Part shown: piece by piece, positions 50,120-59,121 of the stretch
How positions within the stretch are numbered: position 1 is the first letter of the stretch
Layout of the letters: each line of letters starts with the position of its first letter
Source of the DNA: an uncultured Oscillospiraceae bacterium
GTDB taxonomy: Bacteria > Bacillota > Clostridia > Oscillospirales > Acutalibacteraceae
Reading direction: 5' to 3'
Assembly (NCBI GenBank): GCA_902465155.1
Contig: CABQLY010000002.1
Location: 1-64,000 of the forward strand
DNA: 64,000 bases
Position numbers and translations under genes: made by a program
Notes under the pieces: generated by a model
The model's input: only the letters and a program-made list of their open reading frames with translations
The model's database searches: none
What the model was told of the DNA's origin: nothing

Positions 50120-50383
50120 TTAATCTACAAAGCCAGACTGTACCAGCTCAACCAGCTGATCAACCGCTTCGTTCTCATCGGCACCGTCGGCACTAATGCG
50201 AATAGAGGTGCCGCCAATAATGCCTAAGGAAAGCACGCCTAAAAGGCTTTTGGCGTTAACGCGGCGTTCGTCTTTTTCCACCCAAATGGAGGATTTAAAC
50301 TCGTTGGCTTTTTGAATAAAAAATGTTGCCGGGCGGGCGCGCAGGCCACCCTGATTTTGTACTACAACATCCTTAACATACAT
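50120..50383 (-). CDS. HPr-family protein of Crh type (catalytic His15 replaced by Arg)
   Basis: The 87-residue protein has the HPr fold. In HPr the PEP-dependent phosphorylation site is His15 in GLHARPA; here the sequence is GLRARPA, with Arg15 encoded by CGC (50339-50341). The regulatory Ser46 is kept (NAKSLLGVLSLG). It should therefore be unable to carry PTS phosphate but open to HPr kinase, as in Bacillus Crh, which has Gln there and works with CcpA in carbon catabolite repression. GAGGTAATAATT precedes the ATG. No other PTS gene is in the window. Confidence 0.87.
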   Translation of the reverse strand: MYVKDVVVQNQGGLRARPATFFIQKANEFKSSIWVEKDERRVNAKSLLGVLSLGIIGGTSIRISADGADENEAVDQLVELVQSGFVD

Positions 50384-51062
50384 AATTATTACCTCACTTT
50401 ATTCAAGCAAAAATCAAACATACATGGTTTATTAAATTTATTATACCACAATATATCGTGCCGTCAATACAAAAAGTACCAAGTTTTGCAACTTCTATTA
50501 TTCAACTAAATATGGTTGGATTGTTTTGGCAGTTGTTTGTGCAAAAAGCATAGAATTAAGCGCTGAAATTTTACGCCCGAAAGGCGGCGCGCGGCGTTTT
50601 TGCTTTTGGCGGCGGCACAAACCCCTGTAAAGGCCTAATGCGCCGGCAGCCGGTTGCGCGGCCGGCTATTACAAACGCCGTTTTGGCCGGCAAAGCTGCA
50701 GGCTGCTTTTATTTAAAAGCTCATGTAAACCGGGCGGGAATTCCCCCGCCAAGCGGGGTGTGGAATTGCCAAAGGCCGCTCAGCTGTATTTTATGCAACT
50801 GGGGCTAAAAAGTGCAAACCGCCAAACCTCCGGCCGGCAACAGCACTTAAAAGCGTTAAGGCTTTGCACCGGCCAAAGGCGGCGCGCTGCCCGTTTAACT
50901 GGCGGCAATTTATTTAAAAGGGGAAAAAAATGGCGGTGTAGGCTTTTTTAAGCTGGGGCTTGAAAGAGCCTACACCGTGCGGATTTGTTTATTTTTATTT
51001 AGGCAGCCTTGCTCGCCTTAAATTTTTGGCGGCCTACGGCCGTACGGCAATTTTGGCAGCCG
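50384..51062. other. 679-base noncoding region
   Basis: No convincing gene lies here; a 63-codon open frame at 50760-50951 has a poor start and no recognisable product. The left part is the HPr promoter area and the right part ends the trmD operon. It contains the long inverted repeat at 50934-50977. Confidence 0.5.
50934..50977. repeat. 20-base inverted repeat with four-base loop
   Basis: CGGTGTAGGCTTTTTTAAGC and GCTTGAAAGAGCCTACACCG pair with two or three mismatches around TGGG. It may be a terminator-like structure for the trmD operon, or the remnant of a mobile element. Confidence 0.6.
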
Positions 51063-51824
51063 TTATTTGTTTTTTGGCTCTCCGGCCGGGGGCTCTTCTT
51101 TAGCAAGGCCGGTTAAAAATGCTTGGTCCTCGGGGGTTAGAGCAGCGTTTTGCAGCAGCTCCGGCCGTTTTTGCAGTGTGGTTTCCAGCGCTTTTTGGCG
51201 CTGCCATTTAACAATGTTGGCGTGGTGACCCGAGAGTAAAACCTCCGGCACCTTGCGGCCCTGCCATTCGGCCGGGCGGGTGTATTGGGGGTATTCTAAA
51301 AGGCCGTTCCAATGGCTTTCCTCTAAAAAGCAAACATTGCTGGAAAGCACGCCGGGCAGCAGCCGGCAAACGGCGTCGGTAACCGTTATGGCGGCAATTT
51401 CGCCCCCGGTTAAAACATAATCGCCAATAGAAATTTCCTCATCAACCGCCGCTTCCAAAACCCGCTCGTCTACGCCCTCGTAGTGCCCGCAAAGTAAAAT
51501 TAAACGGTCTAACGCCGCAAGGTCGGCAGCTTTTTTTTGGCAAAAGGTTGCCCCTTTGGGCGAAAGGTAAATTACCCTTGCCGGCCGCTCGTCCATGGCC
51601 TTTACCGCCGTAATGCAATCAAAAATCGGCTGCACCTGCATAATCATGCCCATGCCGCCGCCGTACGGCGCGTCGTCTACTCGGTTGTGTTTATCGGTTG
51701 TATAGTCCCGAATATTGTGGCAGTAAATTTCTACCTTACCGTCTTTACGCGCACGGCCAATAATGCTTTGCTGCAAAAAGGCGTCGCAGCTTTCGGGAAA
51801 CAGGGTTAAAATATCGATTCGCAT
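51063..51824 (-). CDS. trmD: tRNA (guanine-37-N1) methyltransferase
   Basis: The 253-residue SPOUT methyltransferase begins MRIDILTLFPESC. ATG 51824 is seven bases after GAGG, and an upstream in-frame start at 51836 lies inside rimM. The knot is formed by LLCGHYEGVDERV and EEISIGDYVLTGGE, which bind S-adenosylmethionine. It methylates G37 next to the anticodon and prevents frameshifting. It is the last gene of the ylxM-ffh-rpsP-khpA-rimM-trmD operon. The C-terminal PPAGEPKNK tail is slightly longer than usual. Confidence 0.94.
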   Translation of the reverse strand: MRIDILTLFPESCDAFLQQSIIGRARKDGKVEIYCHNIRDYTTDKHNRVDDAPYGGGMGMIMQVQPIFDCITAVKAMDERPARVIYLSPKGATFCQKKAADLAALDRLILLCGHYEGVDERVLEAAVDEEISIGDYVLTGGEIAAITVTDAVCRLLPGVLSSNVCFLEESHWNGLLEYPQYTRPAEWQGRKVPEVLLSGHHANIVKWQRQKALETTLQKRPELLQNAALTPEDQAFLTGLAKEEPPAGEPKNK

Positions 51825-51825
51825 T

Positions 51826-52341
51826 TTAGTCCTCATTAAAAATGCCGCGCAGCGGCTTTATTACAATTTTGCCGGTATCAACATCAACGCTTTGCACCAC
51901 CTCGTCAATACACGGTACTAAAAATTCGCCCCGGCTGTTTTTAATGTGCCAAACATCATTGGCGCCGGTTTTGGTAACATTGCAAAGGGTGCCAAGCTCT
52001 TTGCCGTCGTCTGCGTTAAAAACGGTGCAGTCTAACAGGTCGCAAATAAGGTAACGGCCGATTGGCAGTTGTAAATCTTTACGGTTTAAAAACAAAACGC
52101 GGTTGCGCAGGCGGTCGGCCGCCTCCATGCTTTCTACCCCTTTTAGCGCGGCAATTACAACATTGCCGTGCGGGGCGCTGTGGGCTATATAAACAGGCGT
52201 TGCTTCGCCGTTTTTAACAAAGTAAAGGGTGTTTTGCTTACAAAAAAATTCGGCGTCATCACACCACGGTTGAATACGCACCATTCCCTTAACGCCGTGG
52301 GTGCCAACAATTTTACCAATTTCAATGTATTCTTTTTTCAT
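51826..52341 (-). CDS. rimM: 16S rRNA processing factor
   Basis: The 171-residue product opens with EIGKIVGTHGVKGMVRI, the RimM barrel motif. The C-terminal PRC barrel has DVWHIKNSRGEFLVPCIDEVV. It helps mature the 30S head by binding S19. The stop lies two bases before the trmD start. The gap to khpA (52342-52437) is short and holds nothing notable. Confidence 0.93.
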   Translation of the reverse strand: MKKEYIEIGKIVGTHGVKGMVRIQPWCDDAEFFCKQNTLYFVKNGEATPVYIAHSAPHGNVVIAALKGVESMEAADRLRNRVLFLNRKDLQLPIGRYLICDLLDCTVFNADDGKELGTLCNVTKTGANDVWHIKNSRGEFLVPCIDEVVQSVDVDTGKIVIKPLRGIFNED

Positions 52342-52437
52342 AAAATACCTCGGTTTAAAGCCGCCGGCAAGGCCGCGGCAAATGAAAAAATATCCGCAGA
52401 ACTATGTGGTAACATACGCTCTGCGGATCGTGCCTAC

Positions 52438-52671
52438 TTAGTCAATTTCAACAGCAATTTTTTGGCCGTTGCGGTTGGCGGCCGCACGCATTACGGTGCG
52501 AATAGCCTTGGCAATGCGGCCCTGCTTACCAATTACGCGACCCATATCGTCCTCCGCTACATGAAGGTGGTAGACAATAACGCCTTCCTCGTTGGGTTCG
52601 TCAACCGTAGCAGTAACTGCTTCCGGTTTTTCTACTAAGCCGGAGGCAATAGCTATTAGTAATTCTGACAT
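52438..52671 (-). CDS. khpA: KH-domain RNA-binding protein
   Basis: The 77-residue single KH domain has the GxxG loop within RVIGKQGRIAKAIR. ATG 52671 follows AAAGGAG. In Streptococcus and relatives KhpA pairs with KhpB in RNA binding and cell-size control. Its place between rpsP and rimM is the standard one. Confidence 0.93.
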   Translation of the reverse strand: MSELLIAIASGLVEKPEAVTATVDEPNEEGVIVYHLHVAEDDMGRVIGKQGRIAKAIRTVMRAAANRNGQKIAVEID

Positions 52672-52692
52672 AATGGTGACTCCTTTAAACAA

Positions 52693-52935
52693 TTACAGAA
52701 CGCCGTTTTTCTTTAACAAAGCGCGAACAGTGTCGGTAGGCTGAGCGCCGTTGCCGATCCAGGTTTTGGCTTTGTCGCTGTCAATTTTAACAACTACGGG
52801 TTCCTTGGTGGGATCGTAATAACCGATCTCTTCAATAAATTTGCCGTCACGCGGGGCTCTGGAATCTGCCACAACAATGCGGTAGAAGGGAGCTTTTTTA
52901 GCGCCTAAGCGACGAAGTCTGATTTTTACTGCCAT
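52693..52935 (-). CDS. rpsP: ribosomal protein bS16
   Basis: The 80-residue protein begins MAVKIRLRRLGAKKAPFYRIV from ATG 52935 behind AGGAGGTG, and contains RAPRDGKFIEEIGYYDPT. It is a 30S assembly protein. The usual neighbours ffh upstream and khpA downstream are present. Confidence 0.95.
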   Translation of the reverse strand: MAVKIRLRRLGAKKAPFYRIVVADSRAPRDGKFIEEIGYYDPTKEPVVVKIDSDKAKTWIGNGAQPTDTVRALLKKNGVL

Positions 52936-53023
52936 TTTAAAACACCTCCTGAAATAGAATATATTCAAAGGAAAATTTTTTTAACGAAATATCCTTGGAA
53001 TGACTGTAATTTTTGCGGCTAAA

Positions 53024-54373
53024 TTAAAACCGAAAACCGCCCGGCCCCGGCATACCCATGCCGCGCATCATTTTGCGCTTGCCGCCCTTGCCGGACATTT
53101 GCTTCATCATTTTTTTCATTTGCTCGTACTGGGTCAGCAGGCGGTTAATATCCTCAACCTTCATGCCGCTGCCGGCGGCAACCCGCCGCTTGCGCGAGGC
53201 GTTTAAAAGTTCCGGCTTAGCGCGCTCCTTCGGCGTCATAGATTTAATAATGGCCTCAATGCGGTCAAACTGCCGCTCGTCAATTTCAACATCGCGCAGC
53301 TTTTGCCCAACGCCCGGCAGCATAGACATAATGCTTTTTACCGAGCCCATTTTTTTAATTTGGGCAAACTGGGCTAAAAGGTCGTTTAAATCAAATTTAT
53401 TTTCGGCCAGCCGCTGTGCGGTGCGCTCGGCCTCTTTTTGGTCCAACTCCTGCTCGGCTTTTTCTATCAGCGAGAGCATATCGCCCATGCCCAAAATGCG
53501 GGAGGCCATGCGGTCGGGGTGAAATTCCTCTAAATCGTCCAGCTTTTCGCCGGTACCACTGTATAAAATTGGTTTGCCGGTAACGGCCCGAACCGAAAGG
53601 GCGGCACCGCCGCGGGTATCGCCATCCAGCTTGGTTAAAATTACGCCGTCAATTTCTAATAAATCGTTAAACGCTTTGGCAACATTTACGGCGTCTTGGC
53701 CAATCATGGAGTCTATAACCAGTAAAATGTTGTTAACCTCTACGGTTTCGGTAATGCGCTTTAATTCGGCCATTAGGTCGTCATCAATGTGCAGGCGGCC
53801 GGCGGTATCTAAAATAATGTAATCGTAGCCGTAATCCCGCGCGTGGCGAACGGCCTCTTTGGCAATTTTTTCGGGCTTTTCGGTGCCCTGCTCAAAAACG
53901 GGCACGCCGGCGGCCTGGCCAACAACCTTTAACTGCTCAATGGCGGCGGGGCGGTAAATGTCGCACGCTACCAGCAGGGGGCGGTGCCCCTCGGCTTTAA
54001 GCTTTTTGGCCAACTTGGCGCTGTGCGTTGTTTTACCGGAGCCTTGCAGGCCGCACATCATAATAACGGTGGGAATACGGTTGGCGGTTTTAAGCCGCGC
54101 CTGCTCGCCGCCCATTAAGGCGGTTAGCTCATCGCGCACAATTTTAATAACCATTTGCGCGGGGGTTAAACTTTCCATCACCTTTTCGCCAATGCAGCGC
54201 TCTACCAGGGTGTTGGTAAAATCCTTGGCAACCTTGTAGTTAACATCGGCCTCCAGCAACGCAAGCCGCACCTCGCGCATGGCAGATTTTACATCGGCCT
54301 CGCTCAGCTTGCCTTTAGAACGCAGCTTTTTAAAGGCTGCGGCTAATTTATCTGAAAGATTTTCAAATGCCAT
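53024..54373 (-). CDS. ffh: signal recognition particle protein Ffh
   Basis: The 449-residue GTPase has an N domain, then the G domain with GLQGSGKTTHSAKL (G1), DTAGRLHID and TKLDGD. The C-terminal methionine-rich M domain binds 4.5S RNA and ends GMGMPGPGGFRF. It targets nascent membrane and secreted proteins with FtsY. It lies 15 bases after ylxM. Confidence 0.95.
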   Translation of the reverse strand: MAFENLSDKLAAAFKKLRSKGKLSEADVKSAMREVRLALLEADVNYKVAKDFTNTLVERCIGEKVMESLTPAQMVIKIVRDELTALMGGEQARLKTANRIPTVIMMCGLQGSGKTTHSAKLAKKLKAEGHRPLLVACDIYRPAAIEQLKVVGQAAGVPVFEQGTEKPEKIAKEAVRHARDYGYDYIILDTAGRLHIDDDLMAELKRITETVEVNNILLVIDSMIGQDAVNVAKAFNDLLEIDGVILTKLDGDTRGGAALSVRAVTGKPILYSGTGEKLDDLEEFHPDRMASRILGMGDMLSLIEKAEQELDQKEAERTAQRLAENKFDLNDLLAQFAQIKKMGSVKSIMSMLPGVGQKLRDVEIDERQFDRIEAIIKSMTPKERAKPELLNASRKRRVAAGSGMKVEDINRLLTQYEQMKKMMKQMSGKGGKRKMMRGMGMPGPGGFRF

Positions 54374-54388
54374 GTTACGCTCCTGTAA

Positions 54389-54712
54389 TTAAAGCTGATT
54401 TTCCAGCTGGGTTAAATAATTGGCGGCTTCGGTAGGGTTACCGGCCTTTAAGGCGGCCAGCGCGGCAGCGGCAAGGCTGCGCTGCGTGTTGTGGCGCTGC
54501 ACCAGCTGCAGCAGCTGCTCCATTTGGTTTAAGCGGCCCTCGGCCCGGCGAATCAGCTCTTGCGCGGCCTGGCGGGTACCGCCAATAATTTCGGCAATTT
54601 CGGAAAGGGAAAGGTCATCATTATAATAAAAGCCTAAGCAGCGGCGCTGCTTTTCGGTTAGCAGGGCGCCGTAATAATCTAACAGTAGGCAAATGTTTAA
54701 ATCCTTTTTCAT
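54389..54712 (-). CDS. ylxM: YlxM/UPF0122 helix-turn-helix protein
   Basis: The 107-residue product carries a sigma-70 region-4-like helix-turn-helix (YNDDLSLSEIAEIIGGTRQAAQELIRRA). It is the classical upstream partner of ffh in Firmicutes and is thought to act with the SRP. It is the first gene of the operon and has a strong promoter overlapping a hairpin. Confidence 0.9.
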   Translation of the reverse strand: MKKDLNICLLLDYYGALLTEKQRRCLGFYYNDDLSLSEIAEIIGGTRQAAQELIRRAEGRLNQMEQLLQLVQRHNTQRSLAAAALAALKAGNPTEAANYLTQLENQL

Positions 54713-54728
54713 CCTTTCACCCTAAGGC

Positions 54729-54757
54729 AGTATACCACAAAAAAAACGCCCTGTCAA
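54729..54757 (-). promoter_or_regulatory. promoter of the ylxM-ffh-trmD operon
   Basis: On the minus strand a perfect TTGACA (54757-54752) and TATACT (54734-54729) are 17 bases apart. The -35 box is part of one arm of the hairpin CGCCCTGTCAA..TTGACAGGGGC (54747-54777), which has T-runs on both sides and could also act as a bidirectional terminator. Confidence 0.75.
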
Positions 54758-54898
54758 GTTTTTTTGTTGACAGGGGCATTTTTTTTTTTTAAAATGATTT
54801 AAAAGCATAAAATAAAGCAAGGGCCAAAGCGGCAAAACCGCCTTGGCCGGGGTGGAAAAAAGAAATCGGAATTATTCTAATCGGCCGCTGTCGGCAGA

Positions 54899-55093
54899 AC
54901 CATGGCAAAGCGCCGAATTTTGTCAGCCAAACCGCGGCAATGCGATCAACCCCACTTGAAAGGGCAAAACAACGGCCACCTTTTGTTTGTCGCTTTTGTA
55001 AGGCAATAACCATGGCAAAACGCCGAATTTTTTCAGCCGAACCGCGGCAACGCAGCCAAACCCCACCGGTTGAACCGCAGCAATGCAGCCAAG
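54899..55093. repeat. 110-base spaced degenerate direct repeats
   Basis: Blocks at 54899-54955 and 55009-55065 share ACCATGGCAAA, CGCCGAATTTT, TCAGCC, AACCGCGGCAA and CAACCCCAC-type stretches. A partial third copy at 55069-55093 has GAACCGCAGCAATGCAGCCAA. They lie in a 460-base gap without a supported gene and resemble the repeats at 9989-10144 on the opposite strand. Confidence 0.65.
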
Positions 55094-55173
55094 CAGCGGT
55101 AATACAGCCGTGCTTGCCGCAAAGGGCGAAAAGGCGGCTTTTTTGCGCGCCGTTTATATTTTTTTAGGCCGGC

Positions 55174-56130
55174 TTAGGCGTTTTTCTCATCCATTAAAAG
55201 GGACTCCGGATTGTAACGGGGGCGCTCCTTGCTTTCAATATACACCTTGCCAATGTACTGCCCGATCATGCCAATGGCAAAAAGCTGCACGCCGCCTAAA
55301 AACCAAATAGAGATCATTAGCGAGGACCAGCCCGGCTGCGTGTGGTGCATAAAGTAGGCTACTAAGGTGTAAATAAACGCAATGAGAGAGCAAAAAATAA
55401 TAACGGCGCCCAAGGTGGAAATTAGGGTAATGGGCTTAATGCTGAACGAGGTAATGCCCTGCCACGCAAAGGCCAGCATTTTTTTAAGCGGGTACTTGCT
55501 TTCGCCGGCGGTTCGGGGCTTGCGGGCATAGGTTACGGTTGCGGTTTTGTAGCCAATTTCCGGCACCAGACCGCGCAAAAACAGGTTGCGCTCCTTGTAG
55601 CGGCAAAGCTGCTGCATGGCGCGGGCGCTCATTAAGCGAAAATCGGCGTGGTTGTAAACCGTTTTAACCCCCATGGCCGACATAAACTTGTAAAACCCTT
55701 GCGCGGTAGTGCGCTTAAAAAACGAGTCGGACTCGCGGCTGGAACGCACGCCGTAAACAATATCGGCACCGTTAAGGTAGGCGTCTACCATTTTTTCAAT
55801 AGCGGCGGTGTCGTCCTGCAAATCGGCGTCAATGCTAATAGAAAGGTCGCACCGGACCTTCATGGTGTCTATTCCGGCAAAAAGGGCGTTTTGGTGGCCA
55901 ACATTACCGGCAAGGTTTAACCCAAATACGCAGGGGTATTTTTGGTGCTGCTCTTTAATAATTTGCCAGGTCGTGTCGCGGCTGCCGTCATTCACCAGCA
56001 AAATACCGCTGTTTTCGGCAATTTTTTGCTTTTGAATTAAATCTTGCACTACCTGCACCAGCTGCGGCGTGGTTTGGGGTAAAACCTCCTGCTCGTTGTA
56101 GCAGGGAACAATAATGATTAATCGGTTCAT
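55174..56130 (-). CDS. family 2 glycosyltransferase, polyprenyl-phosphate type
   Basis: The 318-residue product has a catalytic domain with VPCYNEQEVLPQT and DADLQDD (metal- and sugar-nucleotide-binding) and two C-terminal membrane helices, as in GtrB/ArnC/DPM1-like enzymes. It should move a sugar onto undecaprenyl phosphate on the inner face. It overlaps the downstream-coded GT-C partner by four bases; the pair resembles a two-step surface-glycan modification unit. Confidence 0.87.
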   Translation of the reverse strand: MNRLIIIVPCYNEQEVLPQTTPQLVQVVQDLIQKQKIAENSGILLVNDGSRDTTWQIIKEQHQKYPCVFGLNLAGNVGHQNALFAGIDTMKVRCDLSISIDADLQDDTAAIEKMVDAYLNGADIVYGVRSSRESDSFFKRTTAQGFYKFMSAMGVKTVYNHADFRLMSARAMQQLCRYKERNLFLRGLVPEIGYKTATVTYARKPRTAGESKYPLKKMLAFAWQGITSFSIKPITLISTLGAVIIFCSLIAFIYTLVAYFMHHTQPGWSSLMISIWFLGGVQLFAIGMIGQYIGKVYIESKERPRYNPESLLMDEKNA

Positions 56131-57731
56131 TTTTGCAAAGCCCTCTTTTTAAAAAGTTTTTTTGCGGCGTTAACCGCTTTGCCGCAAAGGCAATTAAAGT
56201 TTTTTAAGCCAAAAACAGCAATAATGCAGTAAATTGGCAAATAGGTGTACAAATAACGGGCGCGCACCTCAAACAACAGCTGAAAAGCTGTAAGCCCAAT
56301 AATGCTTAAAAACAGCACGCAAAGCTTTGGGTTGGGCCGTGCGTTGCGCTTTTGAAACACGGCCGCAAAATTTAAAAGAATAACTGTCATCCAAACAAAG
56401 GTTGAAATCGATTGAAAATACAAATATCTGCTTCCGGAATTGTAATAAACCGATCTTAAAAACGGCGATATTTTTGAGTTTAACGGTTTTGGTACCTGGT
56501 AGTAAAAAGTCCCCTCTCCACCCCAGGCAAAGGTTCCGTCGTGGTAGGAAATCAGCATTTTTTTAGCAAGATGCTTTGTTAGCCTAACGGGCCCCATAGC
56601 GTGTAATCGACTTTTTATAACCGTAATATTTCCGTTTTTTCTTTCCGCCGCAGTTTTGAAATTTTTAGAAATTGTAATATCATCATCGTAATAAACGCCG
56701 GAATTTTTTTCGTTTAACCCCATCATTGCAAAATGGGTCATGCTAAAGGTATCTTCTTTGTTAATAACAATACTGCTTTTTTTGTAAAAGCTGTTTAGGG
56801 CAGTATTTAAAAGGAAATAAAAGGCAGCGGTGTAAACGGCAACAAAAAATACCATTGCCAATTTTTTAAGGTTAGCCTTACCAAGATTAAATAGGAATTC
56901 AGTAATAACGGCGGCAATTAGAATAATAATGCATTGGGGCTTAATCAAATAGCCAATACAGGCAATTGAGGCCGCCAGAGCACAAAAAACAATTTTTGTT
57001 TTTAAACTTTTTCGCGGTTTTGCATAAAGGTAAAAGCTTAAAACCGGAAAAAGAATGCCAAAAGCATCTGAATAGCAAATGGTTACCCATGGGGAAAAGC
57101 CGTACAGCATAATGCTAAGAATATAGCCGGCAAAGGCGTATTTTTGGCTTTGATAAAGGTTAACGATTTTAAACACAAGAACACAGGTAACTGTGCTGAA
57201 CAAACAGTTTACACAAACAATTGCCATATTGGCGTAAACTTCCTGAAAAATGCCGAAAGCATTATTCAGTTTTAAAATGGCCGCTTGGCACAAGGTAATA
57301 AATAAATTATTGGGATAGCGTGAAAAATTGTAAAACGAGGTTACTTTTTCGGAATGCCCGGCCGCCCACTGCTGCGCGGCTAAATTAACATTGTAAACAT
57401 CCCATTTTGAGGTAAAAACAATGTTGTAAGAAATATAAACCTGCAGAAAAAACAGCACAACGGCCGAAACCCACATTATTTTTAGGTAATTGATTTTAAA
57501 ACGAAAATTTTGAAATTTTGGGGTGGCGCTTATACGCTTAACCGCATTTGTAATAAGAAAAAGCAAAAGGCCTAAAACAATAATAAGCAAAAAAACTATA
57601 ACATTGTGTAGGGGAAAGGTTCTTTTACACGGGTATTGAATTGCTTCGTGAACCAATAACAGTAAACTAATAATTAAAAAAAACAGGCACCCGTAAAGAA
57701 TGTGAAAACAATTGTTGATTTTTTGCCGCAT
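56127..57731 (-). CDS. multi-pass membrane glycosyltransferase (GT-C-like)
   Basis: The product is 534 residues from ATG 57731 behind AAGGAG; an upstream start at 57773 lacks such a site. It has about ten membrane helices. The first outer loop has KWDVYNVNLAAQQWAAG, with the Asp typical of GT-C enzymes (PMT/ArnT-like). It probably takes the lipid-linked sugar made by the GT2 partner and adds it to a surface polymer or protein outside. The base composition is more AT-rich than its neighbours. The family call is by layout, not by a firm signature. Confidence 0.7.
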   Translation of the reverse strand: MRQKINNCFHILYGCLFFLIISLLLLVHEAIQYPCKRTFPLHNVIVFLLIIVLGLLLFLITNAVKRISATPKFQNFRFKINYLKIMWVSAVVLFFLQVYISYNIVFTSKWDVYNVNLAAQQWAAGHSEKVTSFYNFSRYPNNLFITLCQAAILKLNNAFGIFQEVYANMAIVCVNCLFSTVTCVLVFKIVNLYQSQKYAFAGYILSIMLYGFSPWVTICYSDAFGILFPVLSFYLYAKPRKSLKTKIVFCALAASIACIGYLIKPQCIIILIAAVITEFLFNLGKANLKKLAMVFFVAVYTAAFYFLLNTALNSFYKKSSIVINKEDTFSMTHFAMMGLNEKNSGVYYDDDITISKNFKTAAERKNGNITVIKSRLHAMGPVRLTKHLAKKMLISYHDGTFAWGGEGTFYYQVPKPLNSKISPFLRSVYYNSGSRYLYFQSISTFVWMTVILLNFAAVFQKRNARPNPKLCVLFLSIIGLTAFQLLFEVRARYLYTYLPIYCIIAVFGLKNFNCLCGKAVNAAKKLFKKRALQK

Positions 57732-58122
57732 TTTAATGCTCCTTAAATGTATGATAAAAAAATTATAGAACAATTTTTGCGGGATGTCAACATAAATTGT
57801 TAAAACAAGGGTATAAGTTGGCGTTTTACGGTACAGGGCAATTTAAGGTAGCAATAAGCAAACCGGGCAGCCTAAGCCGCCCGGCCTGTGCTTTAAGATG
57901 GGATAATTCTTAAAGCAATGGGATATTATTGTATTCGCCCAAAAGCGAATGTACCGCCGAGGAATAAATGCGGCACAAAACCAAACAAACTGTTTAGCTT
58001 TGCAAACATTATAGCAAAAAAGCAGCAGGAAGTAAATGGATATAATGCAGGAATAATGGATAAAATTCACTTAATTTGCTGTTTTTTTGTGTTTTAATAG
58101 AAATAATTAAAATAAAATTTAC

Positions 58123-58150
58123 TTGACAGCCCAATTTTTTTTGTTATGAT
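58123..58150 (+). promoter_or_regulatory. promoter of the AraC gene at 58183
   Basis: TTGACA (58123-58128) and TATGAT (58145-58150) are 16 bases apart. Transcription would start near 58157, which rules against an ATG at 58156 as a normal start. The gap at 57732-58122 otherwise holds only a small CCGGGC..GCCCGG hairpin near 57863. Confidence 0.65.
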
Positions 58151-58182
58151 AGTAGATGGAACAAGAAAGGGGGCGCGTTTTT

Positions 58183-59016
58183 TTGATTTCTTGGCGCAGC
58201 AAAAGCTTTTATGAAAATCGGTTCGAGTCGGATTATTCGGTAACCGACCGCCCCATTTGGGTAAACGCCTGCGGGGTAGATAAGCTTTACGGGCTGGAAA
58301 CCGATTATACCATTGCGCGGCCGCAGGGCCGGCAGGATTACCAGCTGATTTACCTGCGCTCGGGCTACGCGGCGCACCTTGTAAACGGGCGGGAGGTTTT
58401 GCTGAAGGAGCACGGCTTGGCTTTGTACCGCCCCGGCGAGCCACAGCTTTACCGTTACCTAAAGCACGAGCAGAACGAGGCGTATTGGATCCATTTTTCG
58501 GGCAGCGAGATTGAACCGCTTTTGCAGCGTTTTGGCTACAGCTTTAAGCTAAAGCAGTTAGAGGCCGATTTTTACGATTTTGAGGCCGTAGTGAACGAGA
58601 TGCTGCAGTATATTGACAAAAAGGATTATTGCGAGCTTTGCCCGGCTTTATTTAAGGTGCTGCTGCTGCGGTTGAGCGACAGGGCCTTAAACCCCGCCGC
58701 GGCCGAGGATCACCGCCTGCTGCTGGTGCGGGACGAGATGGACAGCAGCTACAATGAGGAGCACCCGGTTTGTTTTTACGCCGAAAAAGCGGGCTATAAC
58801 GAACGGTATTTTATTCGGGCTTTTAAAAACGAGTTTGGGCTGACCCCGCGTAAATACATTAATAAGCTACGCATAGAACGTGCCATACACATGCTGAAAG
58901 AAACGGCTATGTCGGTTACAACCATTTCTAAAACCGTAGGATTTTCAGACCCTTATTATTTTAGCCGATTGTTTAAACAAACAACCGGCAAATCCCCCTC
59001 GGAGTACCGTAGGTAA
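58183..59016 (+). CDS. AraC-family regulator, cupin sensor
   Basis: The 277-residue product starts at TTG 58183, ten bases after AAAGGGGG; an ATG at 58156 has no ribosome site and lies at the transcription start. The sensor half has RQDYQLIYLRSGYAAHL, YRPGEPQLYRY and WIHFSGSEIEPLL. The C-terminal double helix-turn-helix has AEKAGYNERYFIRAFKNEF and KTVGFSDPYYFSRLFKQ. It is a paralogue of the 35536-36405 regulator. No obvious target operon adjoins it; the GT pair upstream is convergent in layout and the DUF1846 gene faces it. Confidence 0.86.
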   Translation: MISWRSKSFYENRFESDYSVTDRPIWVNACGVDKLYGLETDYTIARPQGRQDYQLIYLRSGYAAHLVNGREVLLKEHGLALYRPGEPQLYRYLKHEQNEAYWIHFSGSEIEPLLQRFGYSFKLKQLEADFYDFEAVVNEMLQYIDKKDYCELCPALFKVLLLRLSDRALNPAAAEDHRLLLVRDEMDSSYNEEHPVCFYAEKAGYNERYFIRAFKNEFGLTPRKYINKLRIERAIHMLKETAMSVTTISKTVGFSDPYYFSRLFKQTTGKSPSEYRR

Positions 59017-59059
59017 GTTTTGGGTGCTGCTTTTCCGGCAAAACCGCAAAAAAATTGAG

Positions 59060-59090
59060 CCCGGCTGTTTTAGCGGCCGGGCCTGGTTTT
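59060..59090. terminator. terminator between convergent araC and DUF1846 genes
   Basis: GCCCGGC and GCCGGGC pair across TGTTTTAGCG, and GGTTTT follows. Confidence 0.55.
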
Positions 59091-59121
59091 AACGGTTTTG
59101 GTTTAAGTTGTGTTGCCTTGG

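Noticed and set aside
50760..50951. 63-codon open frame in the gap between HPr and trmD
   Set aside because: TTG start without a good ribosome site, no recognisable product and low-complexity composition.
58156..58182. ATG at 58156 as the start of the AraC gene
   Set aside because: It coincides with the predicted transcription start and lacks a ribosome site; TTG 58183 is better placed.
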